Of a DNA stretch of 64,000 nucleotides, positions 50,520 to 60,307 are shown piece by piece. Position 1 is the stretch's first letter. Every line of letters starts with the position of its first letter. Below the pieces are notes generated by a model. That model had not been told where the DNA came from and ran no database searches. It saw nothing but the letters and a program-made list of their open reading frames with translations. A program made the position numbers and the translations under genes. Location: contig JASEVX010000010.1 of assembly GCA_031761405.1 (NCBI GenBank), forward strand, positions 26,249,545 to 26,313,544, written 5' to 3'. The stretch is from Serripes groenlandicus. Lineage: Eukaryota; Mollusca; Bivalvia; Cardiida; Cardiidae.

Positions 50520-50944
50520 TGTAACCCTTTCCCACTTCAGGTACTTTCTGTCACCTCTGCCTGCAGACAACATTTGAAAAAGAGTTATTTCTTCTTTTGC
50601 CACAATGATTTAAAACTCTGTTAACCCTTTCCCTCTTACAATTCTGCAGCAGACGGCTTTGAACGTATTTTGTCAAAAAATGGAAAATCTCCATAATTGA
50701 ATGGATAACCTATGACAAAAAGTGGAAAACATTGTGTCAAAAGGAGAAATTGCACGTTCTGTGCAATTTCTTCTTTTGTCACTATGTTTTCAAAAGACGT
50801 CTGCTGCAAATGCGTCGGAATGCGTCTGCAAGTGGGAAAGGGTTAAATAACTCAACTCTCGTTCAGGCAGATATTTCATGTTCTTCAAATATTCTTTTTT
50901 CACAATCAGCTGCTGCAGATTGGTTGTCTATTGGGAAGGATTAC
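50520..50944 (+). mobile_element. M1 MITE acting as host for another M1
   Basis: Left part ACCCTTTCCCACTTC ... AACTCTGTTAA (50520-50624); right part TTAAATAACTCAACTCTCG ... TTGTCTATTGGGAAGGATTA (50843-50944). The joined sequence CTCTGTTAAATAACTC matches the intact CTCTGTTAAATAATTG in 24255-24492. Confidence 0.85.
50621..50846 (-). mobile_element. M1 MITE nested in M1, hybrid ends
   Basis: TTAA duplication on both sides. The left end is the CCCTCTTACAATTCTGC type, but the right end is CAAGTGGGAAAGGG, normally of the other subfamily. Confidence 0.9.
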
Positions 50945-50999
50945 AACATCCGAGAAAAAAAAATGGTATAACCGTAAAAATTGGTAGGATAATTATAGT

Positions 51000-51112
51000 G
51001 CCAAGTTTAAAACATTGTTGGAAAAGGAGAAAATGTTCTCTTTGAACAACCTCTCCTTTCTTCCCACTATGCTTTCAAAAGTTGTCTGCTGACGAATAGC
51101 TGAAAAAGGGTA
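51000..51112 (-). mobile_element. M1 right part, degenerate
   Basis: ACATTGTTGGAAAAGGAG, hairpin GTTCTCTTTGAAC, GAAAAAGGGTAA. Confidence 0.6.
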
Positions 51113-51308
51113 ACATACAGACAGCATTTTGCATCCAAGGCAGACCGCATTTAAAAAACATTGTGACAAAGGAAGAAATTTCTCATAATGAGAAACTTTT
51201 TTGATAATTATGTTTTAAAAAATACAGATTGTCCACATTTTTGCCCAGATATTTTTGAAGTCATCTGTTGCAGATTTGTTGTATGTGTCACAGTGTGTGT
51301 GAAAGGGT
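51113..51308 (+). mobile_element. M1 MITE, degenerate
   Basis: CATACAGACAGCATTTTGC; hairpin TTCTCATAATGAGAA; GTGTGTGAAAGGG. Confidence 0.65.
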
Positions 51309-51476
51309 GTATACATACAGCGAATCTTACTTATCCAAAATTTAACATATTTTCAATATAGAGGTGAGAGTCATTATTGTCCGATATAAATCCCAAAGAT
51401 GTTGAAGATAACAGGTGAAATAATTTAAACGGTGCGCTTCTACAGAAAAATTTATATTTAACCTATCACAACCCTT

Positions 51477-51698
51477 TTAAACCCTTTCTCTCATATAGAT
51501 GCTTTCTGACGCCTCTGCAGCAGACGGCTTTTTGAAAACATAGTGACAAAAGAAGAAATTGCTCAAAACGAGCAATTTCTCCTTTTGCCACAATGTTTTC
51601 CACTTTTAGTCATAGGTTATATATATCCATTCAATTATGGAGACAAAATACGTTCAAAGTCGTCTGCTGCAGAATTGTCGTATGAGGGAAAGGGTTAA
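51477..51698 (+). mobile_element. M1 MITE, full length
   Basis: TTAA on both sides; TATATA added in GGTTATATATATCC; GATTTTCTA segment deleted. Confidence 0.95.
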
Positions 51699-51859
51699 CT
51701 TAAATAAATCAAAGAAATTATAGCTAAAAATTGTGAAAAATTTAAAGATATGTAATTTATCCTTTTCTCTTTATAATGAATCTTTTAAAACAGTTGTAAG
51801 GGACAATTGTAAGCCTTTCCTAGATACAGCATGGTGTTTAATTTATGCAGTCTATGCTG

Positions 51860-52109
51860 CATCCTCGGTACCCAGGCTATTCATAAAGTATATGATACCC
51901 TGGGCAAATTGGCTGTACAAATCTCGTACTCATGAATAATTTATTAGGTGAAATGCAGCCTTTTGATTGGCCGCATGACACAAATCTTTTGCGATACTAA
52001 AATTACAGTGTTGTTACGGAGGAAATCGTGGCGCATGCTTTACGAAGTTTCTCTAGCCAATTTGCCCAGGGTTTCATATATTTTATGAATAGCCTGGGTA
52101 CCGAGGATG
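51860..52109. mobile_element. M4 MITE with 9-bp target duplication
   Basis: Same ends as 33708-33932. Exact flanking repeat TCTATGCTG at 51851-51859 and 52110-52118. Shares the internal AAACTTCGTAAAGCATG and TTTCCTCCGTAAC with the first copy (in inverted order). Confidence 0.92.
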
Positions 52110-52227
52110 TCTATGCTGTAGTTAAACAGCTTTCGAAAACATTAAAAAAACATTTTCAAAAAATGGTTTAAACATTTTATTAAAAGTGTACCTCAGATTC
52201 CAAAGACGTTATATTCTTCAGATGACT

Positions 52228-52456
52228 TATCCCTTTCCTACATATAGACGCTTGTCCACATCTCTGCAGCAGAAGACTTTTGAAAACATTGTGACAAAAG
52301 GAGAAATTGTTCAAAACCATTAATTTCTCCTTTTGCCACAATGTTTTCAACCCTTTTTTAGAAATTATACCTATATTTATCGAGCTTTTCTGTGTGTTTG
52401 CCTAGATACTTTCAAAGTCGTCTGTTGCAGATTTTCTGTATGTGGGAAACAGTTAA
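52228..52456 (+). mobile_element. M1 MITE, full length
   Basis: Left TTAT, right AACAGTTAA; loop AAAACC. Confidence 0.85.
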
Positions 52457-52688
52457 GCCAATCCAAAATACAACACATCTGCAGCACACAACTTTGAAAG
52501 TGTCAAGGCAGAAATATTGAACATTTCTACTAGAAAAAGTATAATTATCAATCATTATTGAAACTAGAACTGTGAGTGAACTCACAAAAGGATACCCCCC
52601 ATTGCGCTTACAAGACATATGGACAGACAGACGGACGGACAGATATATTTCCATATGGACAGAGAGACGGACAGGGTGATTCTTATAT

Positions 52689-52720
<32 letters not shown>

Positions 52721-52815
52721 TTTGGTTGCGGTGTTTGCGGGCGGGTGTAATAATTGAGGCAAAACTCAGCTGCTGCAAAGGTATCGAAATTCGCCTAATG
52801 TTGGAAAATGTTAAA
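52457..52815 (-). mobile_element. M1 MITE split by a Helitron-like element
   Basis: AATACAACACATCTGCAGC ... CATTATTGAAA (to 52563), then TAATTGAGGCAAAACTCAGC ... GTTGGAAAATGTTAA. Confidence 0.75.
52564..52750 (+). mobile_element. Short Helitron-like element without core repeats
   Basis: CTAGAACTGTGAGTGAAC start; GACGGACGGACAGA; GGGTGATTCTTATATACC; end GGCGGGTGTAA. A 20-base poly-C (52690-52709) replaces the usual CCCCC. Flanks A | T. Confidence 0.8.
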
Positions 52816-53198
52816 AATATTTTGTCAGGTAAACGGTAATAAAATATGAAGGAGAAAAATCATTATAATAATTTCTTTTTATCAAATTTTCTTTTCCGAT
52901 AGTTTGTCCAGAACTTGTACAGAATTTAAAAGTAGCCCTGCACTTTACAGAATTTAAAAGTAACAAATTATTTAAGGCTTTAAAATTTGGAAGATTTATA
53001 ATAGCTGCACAAAAAATACACAACTTAGCTGACATTCCCAATCGATTATTAATGAGAAGAAATTAAACTGAAAGCCCCTAAACATGTTCTGTTCAAATAA
53101 AAGTAATTTACAATATCAATAACGATATTGCTTTTTTATTTTCATAGGAGAGAGTCTTAACGACTTTTCCTACCTGCCTCTTCAACCATTATTCTACA
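52816..53198. other. No feature recognised
   Basis: AT-rich; TACAGAATTTAAAAGTA repeats twice near 52918-52962. Confidence 0.4.
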
Positions 53199-53424
53199 TA
53201 TAACCCTTTCCCTCATAAAGATGCTTTCTGATGCCTCTGCAGCAGACAGCTTTTTGAAAACATAGTGACAAAAGAAAAAATTGCTCAAGACGAGCAATTT
53301 CTCCTTTTGACACAATGTTTTCAACTTTTGGTCATCGGTTACCCATTCAATTATAGAGATTTTCCATTTTTTGACAAAATAGGTCCAAAGTCGTCTGCTG
53401 CAGAATTGATGTATGAGGGAAAGA
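53199..53424 (+). mobile_element. M1 MITE, right terminus clipped
   Basis: ATAACCCTTTCCCTCATAAAG to GTATGAGGGAAAGAG; the next copy begins directly. Confidence 0.9.
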
Positions 53425-53626
53425 GACAATTCTGCAGCTGAATGAAAATGATAAACTTCTTGACAAAAAGTCCCCTTGATATGAATGAGTAATGAATGAA
53501 AAGAATTGAAAACATTGTGGCAATATGGGAAATTGATAATCATGTTTCTTTTTGTCACAATTTTATTAAAAGCAGTCTCTGCAAATGCATCAAAATGTGC
53601 TTGCAAGTGGGAAAGGCCGGTTTAAA
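53425..53626 (-). mobile_element. M1 MITE, left terminus clipped
   Basis: GACAATTCTGCAGCTG; worn hairpin; CAAGTGGGAAAGG then CCGGTTTAA. Confidence 0.75.
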
Positions 53627-53660
53627 TAAAGTATTTACGATTATTACTAACCCAAATTGA

Positions 53661-53890
53661 TTAACCCTTTCCCTCATACGACAATTCTGCAGCAGCCAAC
53701 TTTGAACGTATTTTGTCAAAAAATAGAAAATCTCCTTAATTGAATGGATAACCTATGACTAAAAGTGGAAAACATTGTGTCAATAGGAGAAATTGCTCGT
53801 TTTGAGCAATTTCTTCTTTTGTCACTATGTTTTCAAAAAGCCATCTGCTGCAGAGGTGTCAGAAAGCGTCTATATGAGGGAAAGGGTTAA
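53661..53890 (-). mobile_element. M1 MITE, full length
   Basis: TTAA on both sides; loop GTTTTG. Confidence 0.95.
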
Positions 53891-54024
53891 AAAGGACTTT
53901 ATAATTATTACAACCCAAATTTGATTAAAATGATCATGGAAATTTGAAGGACAGAGCAAACAAAATGGAACAGTTTTCCTGTAATGAATTCAAGTTTTTA
54001 TCCCAGATTATTGACTAAATGTGC

Positions 54025-54233
54025 CAATCTCAGAGCCGTCTGATGATGCTTTGAAAACAACAGCAGTAAAAATTATAACATCTAAAATATTTCATGAAGT
54101 ATAATTTTTTTAAGAAATGGAAAATTGTTGGAAATAGAGAATTTGTTCATTTCGAGCTATTTATCCTTTTTACGCAATGTTTTTAAAAGCTGTCTGCTGC
54201 AGATGCATCCTGTGTCTGTATCAGGAAAGTTTA
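54025..54233 (-). mobile_element. M1 MITE, degenerate
   Basis: Left end missing; hairpin GTTCATTTCGAGC; CTGTATCAGGAAAG then TTTAA. Confidence 0.6.
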
Positions 54234-54461
54234 ACCCTTCCCCTTATATAACAATTTTGCAGCAGAAGACTTTGAAAACATGTTGACAACAATCTGAAAA
54301 GTCTCAATAAATGAGGGCTCAACTATTAAATAAGAGTTGAAAACATTGTGGTAAAAGGAGAAATTGCTCGTTTTGAGCAATTTCTCCTTTTGTCGCCATG
54401 TTTTCAAAAAGCTGTCTGCTGCAGAAGCATCAGAAAGTGTCTGTATGTGGGAAAGGGTTAA
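54231..54461 (-). mobile_element. M1 MITE, full length
   Basis: TTAA on both sides, left end CCCTTCCCCTTATATAAC. Confidence 0.9.
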
Positions 54462-54553
54462 ATGATAAAACTACTGACATAATCCCTTTCCACATCAACG
54501 GGATCAAAGAGAAAGTATTTACAATATCCACAGTGATATTGCTTTTTCTCCGT

Positions 54554-54784
54554 TTAAACCCTTTCCCTCATATAGACGCTTTCTGACGCCTCTGCAGCAG
54601 GCGGCTATTTGAAAACATAGTGACAAAAGAAGAAATTGCACAAAACGTGCAATTTCTCCTTTTGCCACAATGTTTTCCACTTTTAGTCATAGGTTATCCA
54701 TTCAATTATAGAGATTTTCTAATTTTTGACAAAATATGTTCAAAGTCGTCTGCTGCAGAATTGTCGTATGAGGGAAAGGGTTAA
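54554..54784 (+). mobile_element. M1 MITE, full length
   Basis: TTAA on both sides; hairpin TTGCACAAAACGTGCAA. Its right TTAA starts the next copy. Confidence 0.95.
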
Positions 54785-54990
54785 CCCGTTTCCACATACA
54801 ACAAATCTACAGCTGACTACTTTGAAAACATGTAGATTTTTTTTATCTAAAATCTACATTTAATGAAAATGGGTCGAAAACATTGTGGCAAATTGGAGAA
54901 ATTGTTCATTTTAATTAAGAAATTTCTCCTTTCGTCACCATATTTTCCAAAGTTGTCCGCTGCAGATGCGTCAGAATGCATCTGCATACA
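54781..54990 (-). mobile_element. M1 MITE sharing TTAA with the previous copy
   Basis: CCCGTTTCCACATAC; loop TTTTAATTAAG; right terminus eroded. Confidence 0.8.
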
Positions 54991-55041
54991 GTGCATAGCA
55001 ACTGTTACTATTCAACTTTCTTCTCTTCTCTTCACTCCTAT

Positions 55042-55238
55042 TTAACCCTTTCCCTCATATAGACGCTTTCTGACGCCTCTGCCGCAGATGGCTTTTTGAA
55101 AACATAGTGACAAAAGAAGAAATTGCTTAAACAAGCAATTTCACGTTTTGCCACAATGTTTTCCACTTTTAGTCATAGGTTATCCATTCAATTATAGAGA
55201 TTTTCTATTTTTTGACAACAGATATTCAAAGTCGTCTG
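55042..55238 (+). mobile_element. M1 MITE, cut at the next TTAA
   Basis: TTAACCCTTTCCCTCATATAG; stops at AAAGTCGTCTG where 55239 begins. Confidence 0.85.
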
Positions 55239-55469
55239 TTAACCATTTCCTTCATACAGCAAATCTGCAGTCATCTGAAAACATCATTCTCTACAATAAT
55301 ATATAGAAAACCTCCCTAAATGAAGACATTCTTATTGAACAGAGGTGAAAACATTGTGTCAAAAGGAGAAATTGCTTGTTTTGAGCGATTTCTTCTTTTG
55401 TCACAAAGTTTTCAAAAGTTGTCTGTTACAGAGGGCGTCAGAAAGCATCTTTATGTGGGAAAGGGTTCA
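55239..55469 (-). mobile_element. M1 MITE, nearly full
   Basis: TTAACCATTTCCTTCATAC to ATGTGGGAAAGGGTTCAA. Confidence 0.85.
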
Positions 55470-55517
55470 AAACATGTAGGCAAAAATTATTATTCAACTT
55501 TGAACTGTTTAATTAAA

Positions 55518-55646
55518 AGCCTCAGTTGAAAAACATTCTGGTAAAGAAGAAATTGCACATCATGAGTAATTTCTCCATTTGCAACACAGTGTTATGAATA
55601 GTCGTCTGCTGCAGATGTGTCAAACTGCGTCTGCCAAAGAGAAAGT
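55518..55646 (-). mobile_element. M1 MITE, left part lost
   Basis: CAGTTGAAAAACATTC to GCGTCTGCCAAAGAGAAAG; hairpin GCACATCATGAGT. Confidence 0.7.
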
Positions 55647-55905
55647 TTTTTTTTTGTATTTAATAAATATGGCCATTAATCTTATCACAGCTAGTTTTTT
55701 AATTAATGCTTTATCTATACTTACTGTTAGAAGTAGTTATTTATTATTTTATTGCGGTTTTTTTTGCATTTTTTTTTGCCTGAAAAGCAGATAAACCCCA
55801 TAATAGATGAGCTATCACTGAATGCGATGAAAATACCCCAACATAGCGCTTTGTCAGAGAGGACAGGTTAGGAAAAAAAGATGGGGTGGGGTTTTCTTTT
55901 GGGGC

Positions 55906-55933
55906 GGGGGGGGGGGGGGGGGGGGGGGGGGGG
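55906..55933. repeat. 28-base poly-G tract
   Basis: Follows GGGGC and precedes CGAGGGAGGGGAAGGGG; likely the expanded end of a Helitron-like element. Confidence 0.9.
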
Positions 55934-55959
55934 CGAGGGAGGGGAAGGGGGGAAATGGA

Positions 55960-56590
55960 CACTTTTTGACAAGGGGAACCAGCCTTTATTTGGTAGTAAA
56001 ATTTACCCAAAAAAATAACTGTAGGTGCGATCCATCTATTTCTCACACCATTATTAAAGTGTAACCTTTGGAAAAAATTTCACTTTCTGTACGAGCTTCC
56101 TATAAAATTTCATTGAACTCCATCCAGTGGTTGCTGGGAATTATAGTGGAACAAAAAATATATATATAACTCAAGGGGCAGTTACTCTACCCAAAAACAT
56201 CCAACATGAATGCCATCAGGTATGGCACATCTTGAGGGCTTGGTGTGAAACGGTTGTAACTAAAATTGGTATTTTTTTACCAAGGTTAATCACCTCGCCA
56301 TAAATTTAAGTCCTTATAAGCGTTAAATCATTTTTCTTGGTAAACAATGGAAATTTAGGTGTCATTGCTCGTTCTGAGCAATGGCACCTAAATTTGCATT
56401 GTTTACAAAGGGGTCAAAATCGCCCCTAATCCTGGGTTTTCAAAATAGGTTTTTAGTTACAACCGTTTCACGCCAAGCCCTCGATCTGCTCTTGGTATAG
56501 AAGCTTCCTATAAAATTTCATTGAATATCACCAAGCAAACACATTTCCGGACCATCTGACTAACCAGCCGACTGATATTATAGTATATAA
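55960..56590. mobile_element. Helitron-like core sequence split by M3
   Basis: GAGCTTCCTATAAAATTTCATTGAACTCC before the M3 and TGCTCTTGGTATAGAAGC after it match the core unit of 9474-10066 (GCACATCTCCTCTTGG). No clean termini. Confidence 0.65.
56233..56483 (-). mobile_element. M3 MITE, complete, in Helitron-like sequence
   Basis: 251 bp; ATCT at 56229-56232 and 56484-56487. Removing it restores GCACATCTGCTCTTGG, the expected core sequence. Confidence 0.9.
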
Positions 56591-56594
56591 TAAC

Positions 56595-57165
56595 CCTTCA
56601 GTCTCTACTTGTCATTAGTACTAAAAGCATGAAATAAATAAACAATTATTTCAGTGTATTATTGAGACAGGATAGTGGATAATACCCTTATTAACACACT
56701 GTTTCTATTCATGAGTTTATCAAGTAGTATATATTATGTTCATCGTTTACTCTCTCTCTATTCAGTCTCTATTTGTCATTATTACTAAAAGCGTGAAATA
56801 AACAAACAATTATTTCAGTGTATTATTGAGATATTATAGTGGATAATACCATAATTAACTCACTGTTTCTATTTGTGAGTTTATCAAGTAATAATGTTCA
56901 CTGTTTACTAACTCTGTCTCTATTCAGTCTCTACTTGTCATTATTACTAAAAGCATGAAATGAACAAACAATTGTTTCAGTGAATTATTGAGAAACGATT
57001 ATGGATAATACCCTTATTAACTCACTGTTTCAATCAGTGAGTTCATCAAGTAATGATGTTCACTGTTTACTAACTCTGTCTCTATTCAGTCTCTATTTGT
57101 CATTATTACTAAAAGCATGAAATGAACAAACAATTGTTTCAGTGGATTATTGAGATATGTTTTAG
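56595..57165. repeat. 162-bp tandem array, about 3.5 units
   Basis: TTCAGTCTCTAYTTGTCATT at 56597, 56761, 56923 and 57085. Units include AAACAATTRTTTCAGTG and TATTAACTCACTGTTTC. Unrelated to the other arrays in sequence though similar in period. Confidence 0.85.
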
Positions 57166-57170
57166 GAGTT

Positions 57171-57323
57171 TGCCTTGGCAGAGTGATTAGTAACAGGGAC
57201 TTGGAAGCGGGTGTCCCTGGTTTAATCCCCAGTCGCGACACAGCAGTCAAGGCATAATTCCTTGCCTAAGTACTGGTTAGTTGACCCAGGGATCATGAGA
57301 AGCGAAATAATGTTGAAAACGGC
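57171..57323 (+). mobile_element. SINE B, plus orientation
   Basis: TGCCTTGGCAGAGTGATTAG head, box B TGGTTTAATCCCCAG, tail GAAATAATGTTGAAAACGGC. An M1 copy has inserted in its 3' end. Confidence 0.75.
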
Positions 57324-57552
57324 TTAACTCTTTCCCTCATACAACAATTCTGCAGCAGACGACTTTAACATATTTTGTCAAAAAATAGAAAATCCCTATA
57401 ATTAAATGGATAACCTATGACTAAAAGTGGAAAACATTGTGGCAAAAGGAGAAATTGCTCGTTTTGAGCAATTTCTTCTTTTGTCTCTATGTTTTCAAAA
57501 AGCTGTCTGCTGCAGAGGCATCAGAATGCGTCTATATGAGGGAAAGGGTTAA
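57324..57552 (-). mobile_element. M1 MITE, full length
   Basis: TTAA on both sides; loop GTTTTG. Confidence 0.95.
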
Positions 57553-57636
57553 AACCCTAAAAAAGAAACCACTACACTGTCTTTATCCATTCCCCACTTG
57601 CGATTATTAAGTTAAATCATTGAAAAGAAAAAAACA

Positions 57637-57854
57637 TTAACCTTTTCCCACATGATGATGATCTCTGAAGACTCTTAAACAGACAAATTTTCAAAACATT
57701 GTGGCAAAAGGAGAAAATTCCTCATTATAAGCAATTTGACTTTTTCCAACGATGTTTTCAACTCTATACAATGTAATTGTTCTTTCTTATATAGAGAGTT
57801 TCCATTTTTCAGCCTAGATGTTTTCGAAGTCGTCTGTATGTGGGAATGGGTTAA
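57637..57854 (+). mobile_element. M1 MITE, diverged
   Basis: TTAA on both sides; GATGATGATCTCTGAAG replaces the left subterminal region. Confidence 0.75.
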
Positions 57855-58092
57855 ATTTTGGTTGTCTAGATTTAAGATCAAGATATATTTTCTCTTGTGA
57901 ACACTAAAAGAGCTTGAAACAAACAATTATCCGATATATCCCATTTTAATCTCCAGATAATTCCAAGTGAATATAGCAGCTGACTCAGAAAGGGCATAGC
58001 CATTCAATGATCTTTTTTCCCATATTTATCCAATCTTTTGTTGGTTTCAAGAAAAGTAAATTCTATTTAAAAATCGATAGTACTCGTTTAAT

Positions 58093-58241
58093 TTAACCCT
58101 TTCCTTCCTGTAGACGCATTCTGATGCATCTGCAGCAGACGACTTTTGAAATAATTTTGGCAAAAGGAGAAATTGCTCACCATGAGCAATTTCTCCATTT
58201 GCCACAATGATTTCAACTCTATTCAAATATCATACAACGAT
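58093..58241 (+). mobile_element. M1 MITE, right half lost
   Basis: TTAACCCTTTCCTTCCTG; loop ACCATG; ends before the TTAA of the next copy. Confidence 0.8.
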
Positions 58242-58468
58242 TTAACCCTTTCCCTCATATAAACACTTTCTGACGCCTCTGCAGCTTTTTGAAAAAAAAG
58301 TGACTAAAGAAGAAATTGCTCAAAACGAACAATTTCTCCTTTTGTCACAATGTTTTCCACTTTTAGTCATAGGTTATCCATTCAATTATTATAAAGATTT
58401 TCTATTTTTTGGCAAAACATGCTCAAAGTCGTCTGCTGCAAAAATTGTCGTATGAGGGAACGGGTTAA
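58242..58468 (+). mobile_element. M1 MITE, full length
   Basis: TTAA on both sides; CAGACG deleted after GCCTCTGCAG; right end GAGGGAACGGG. Confidence 0.9.
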
Positions 58469-58494
58469 ATTTGTTCAACTTTTCTCTTAATACA

Positions 58495-58605
58495 GAAAGT
58501 TGTTGATGCCTATTCAGTAGATGATTAATCAAATCATTGCGGGAAAAAGGAGAAAATTGTTCAAGACTAAAAATTTCTCCTTTTTCCCCCGATATGTTTA
58601 CAAAT
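58495..58605 (+). mobile_element. M1 left part, degenerate
   Basis: GAAAGTTGTTGATGCC ... TTGTTCAAGACTAAAAAT. Confidence 0.55.
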
Positions 58606-58717
58606 GAAACACACAGTATTATATATCAGATGTTCAACATATTACATTTTTTTTTTCCAAGATCATTTTCAATGCAGATCGGAAGGCTCGCAAAACATCA
58701 AATCAAGAAAATGTTTT

Positions 58718-59034
58718 ATTCTTTCCCACATGCAGATGCATTTGGATGCATTCTGTAGCAGACCGCTTTTGAAAACATTGTGATTAAAGAAGAAATGTTT
58801 CATCATGATAGTAATTTCATTTATTAACACTTTCAGCAGACGACTTTGAACGTATTTTGTCAAAACATAGAAAGTCTCCATAATTGAATGGATAACCTAT
58901 GACTAAAAGTGGAAAACATTGTGGCAAAAGGAGAAGTTGCTCGTTTTGAGGAATTTCTTCTTTTGTCACTATTTTTTCAAAAAGCTGTCTGCTGCAGAGG
59001 CGTCAGAAAGCGTCTATATGAGGGAAAGGGTTAA
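58718..59034. mobile_element. M1 left part (+, to 58832) joined to M1 (-, to 59034)
   Basis: CTTTCCCACATGCAGATGC in plus orientation, then AACACTTTCAGCAGACG ... TATATGAGGGAAAGGGTTAA in minus orientation. Confidence 0.75.
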
Positions 59035-59351
59035 AGTGGTCTGCTGCAGATTTTTTGTATGTGGGAACACCAGTCCTGTTACAACATGTTATTTCTGTCA
59101 TACAAACGTGCAGCGGTCTGACTTCGATATGTATTCAAGAGTCCATGGTTAATTATTTGTCATGGTATTGACCTATGACTGTAAAAAATAACAATGGAAG
59201 TACAATCCCACCATTGCTAGAGGTCCTGTTGTCGCCATCAAAGAATGATCGGCATTCAATGGTATAAAAACTTTTATGGGAAGCCATAATAAATCACAAA
59301 GCCTACATAGGATATTTAAAACATGATGGAAAGAAATTACCATTAGCTACT
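59035..59351. other. No gene; M1 end scrap at 59035-59070
   Basis: GTGGTCTGCTGCAGATT ... GTATGTGGGAAC, then AT-rich sequence. Confidence 0.45.
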
Positions 59352-59486
59352 TTTAACTCTTTCCCACATTCAACAAATCTGTAAGAGACAACTTAGAAAT
59401 ATCTTAACCCTTTCCCTCATATAGACGCTTTCTGACGCCTCTGCAGCAAATGCATCAAAATGATTCTGTAAGTGGGAATGTGTTAA
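59352..59486. mobile_element. Rearranged M1 fragments
   Basis: A left end (CTCTTTCCCACATTC) is cut at TTAA 59403 by another left end (CCCTTTCCCTCATATAG) that fuses directly to an AAGTGGGAATGTGTTAA right end. Confidence 0.6.
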
Positions 59487-59595
59487 AATCTATTTTTTTA
59501 ATGACAATTTTGACACGATCCTGACCTTTTTGAAAAGAAGTAAATGATGTTGTATATATAACCAACATCGGTGATTTGTTTTCATGAACATGCAC

Positions 59596-59825
59596 TTAAC
59601 CCTTTCCCTCATATAGACGCTTTCCGATGCCCCTGCAGCAGACAGCTTTTTGAAAACATAGTGACAAAAGAAGAAATTGCACAGAACGTGCAATTTCTCC
59701 TTTTGCCACAATGTTTTCCACTTTTAGTCATAGGTTATCCATTTAATTATGGAGATTTTCTATGTTTTGATAAAATACGTTCAAAGTCGTCTGCTGCAGA
59801 ATTGTCGTATGAGGGAAAGGGTTAA
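59596..59825 (+). mobile_element. M1 MITE, full length
   Basis: TTAA on both sides; hairpin TTGCACAGAACGTGCAA. Confidence 0.95.
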
Positions 59826-60074
59826 CTATTTGCACACAAGGGGCAGATTTTGACAACCTATGCAAACATTTTGGATCCAGATCTGGTCCCACAAAATGTG
59901 GAGCCCGTTCTGTGGATCATAACTGTTTTAGTCTAATCTAATAGATAGAATGCTTTAGTCTAAACATGGAAGTATTTCACCCCATTATAAGGATTTTAAA
60001 TATTTGTATTTAATTTTCACTGTGTAAATTGAACACCTTTATCAATGTGATCCTTCCAGTCAATATTTGCTCGT

Positions 60075-60307
60075 TTAACCCTTTCCCTGATATAGATGCT
60101 GTCTGATGCCTCTGCAGCAGACACCTTTTTGAAAACATTAAGTGACAAAAGAAGAAATTGCCCAAAACGAGCAATTTCTTCTTTTGCCACAATGTTTACC
60201 ACATTTAGGCATAGGTTATCCATTCAATTATAGTGATTTTTTATTTTATTGACAAAATATGTTCAATGTCGTCTGCTGCAGAATTGTCGTATGAAGGAAA
60301 GGGTTAA
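60075..60307 (+). mobile_element. M1 MITE, full length
   Basis: TTAA on both sides; loop AAAACG; right TTAA shared with the next copy. Confidence 0.95.

Noticed and set aside
59490..59711. Recurrent ORFs with MWQKEKL, FFFCHYVFKKLSA and ASESVYMRERV peptides on both strands across the window
   Set aside because: All are translations of M1 copies; the same words recur because the MITE recurs. They carry no start, stop or splice consistency.
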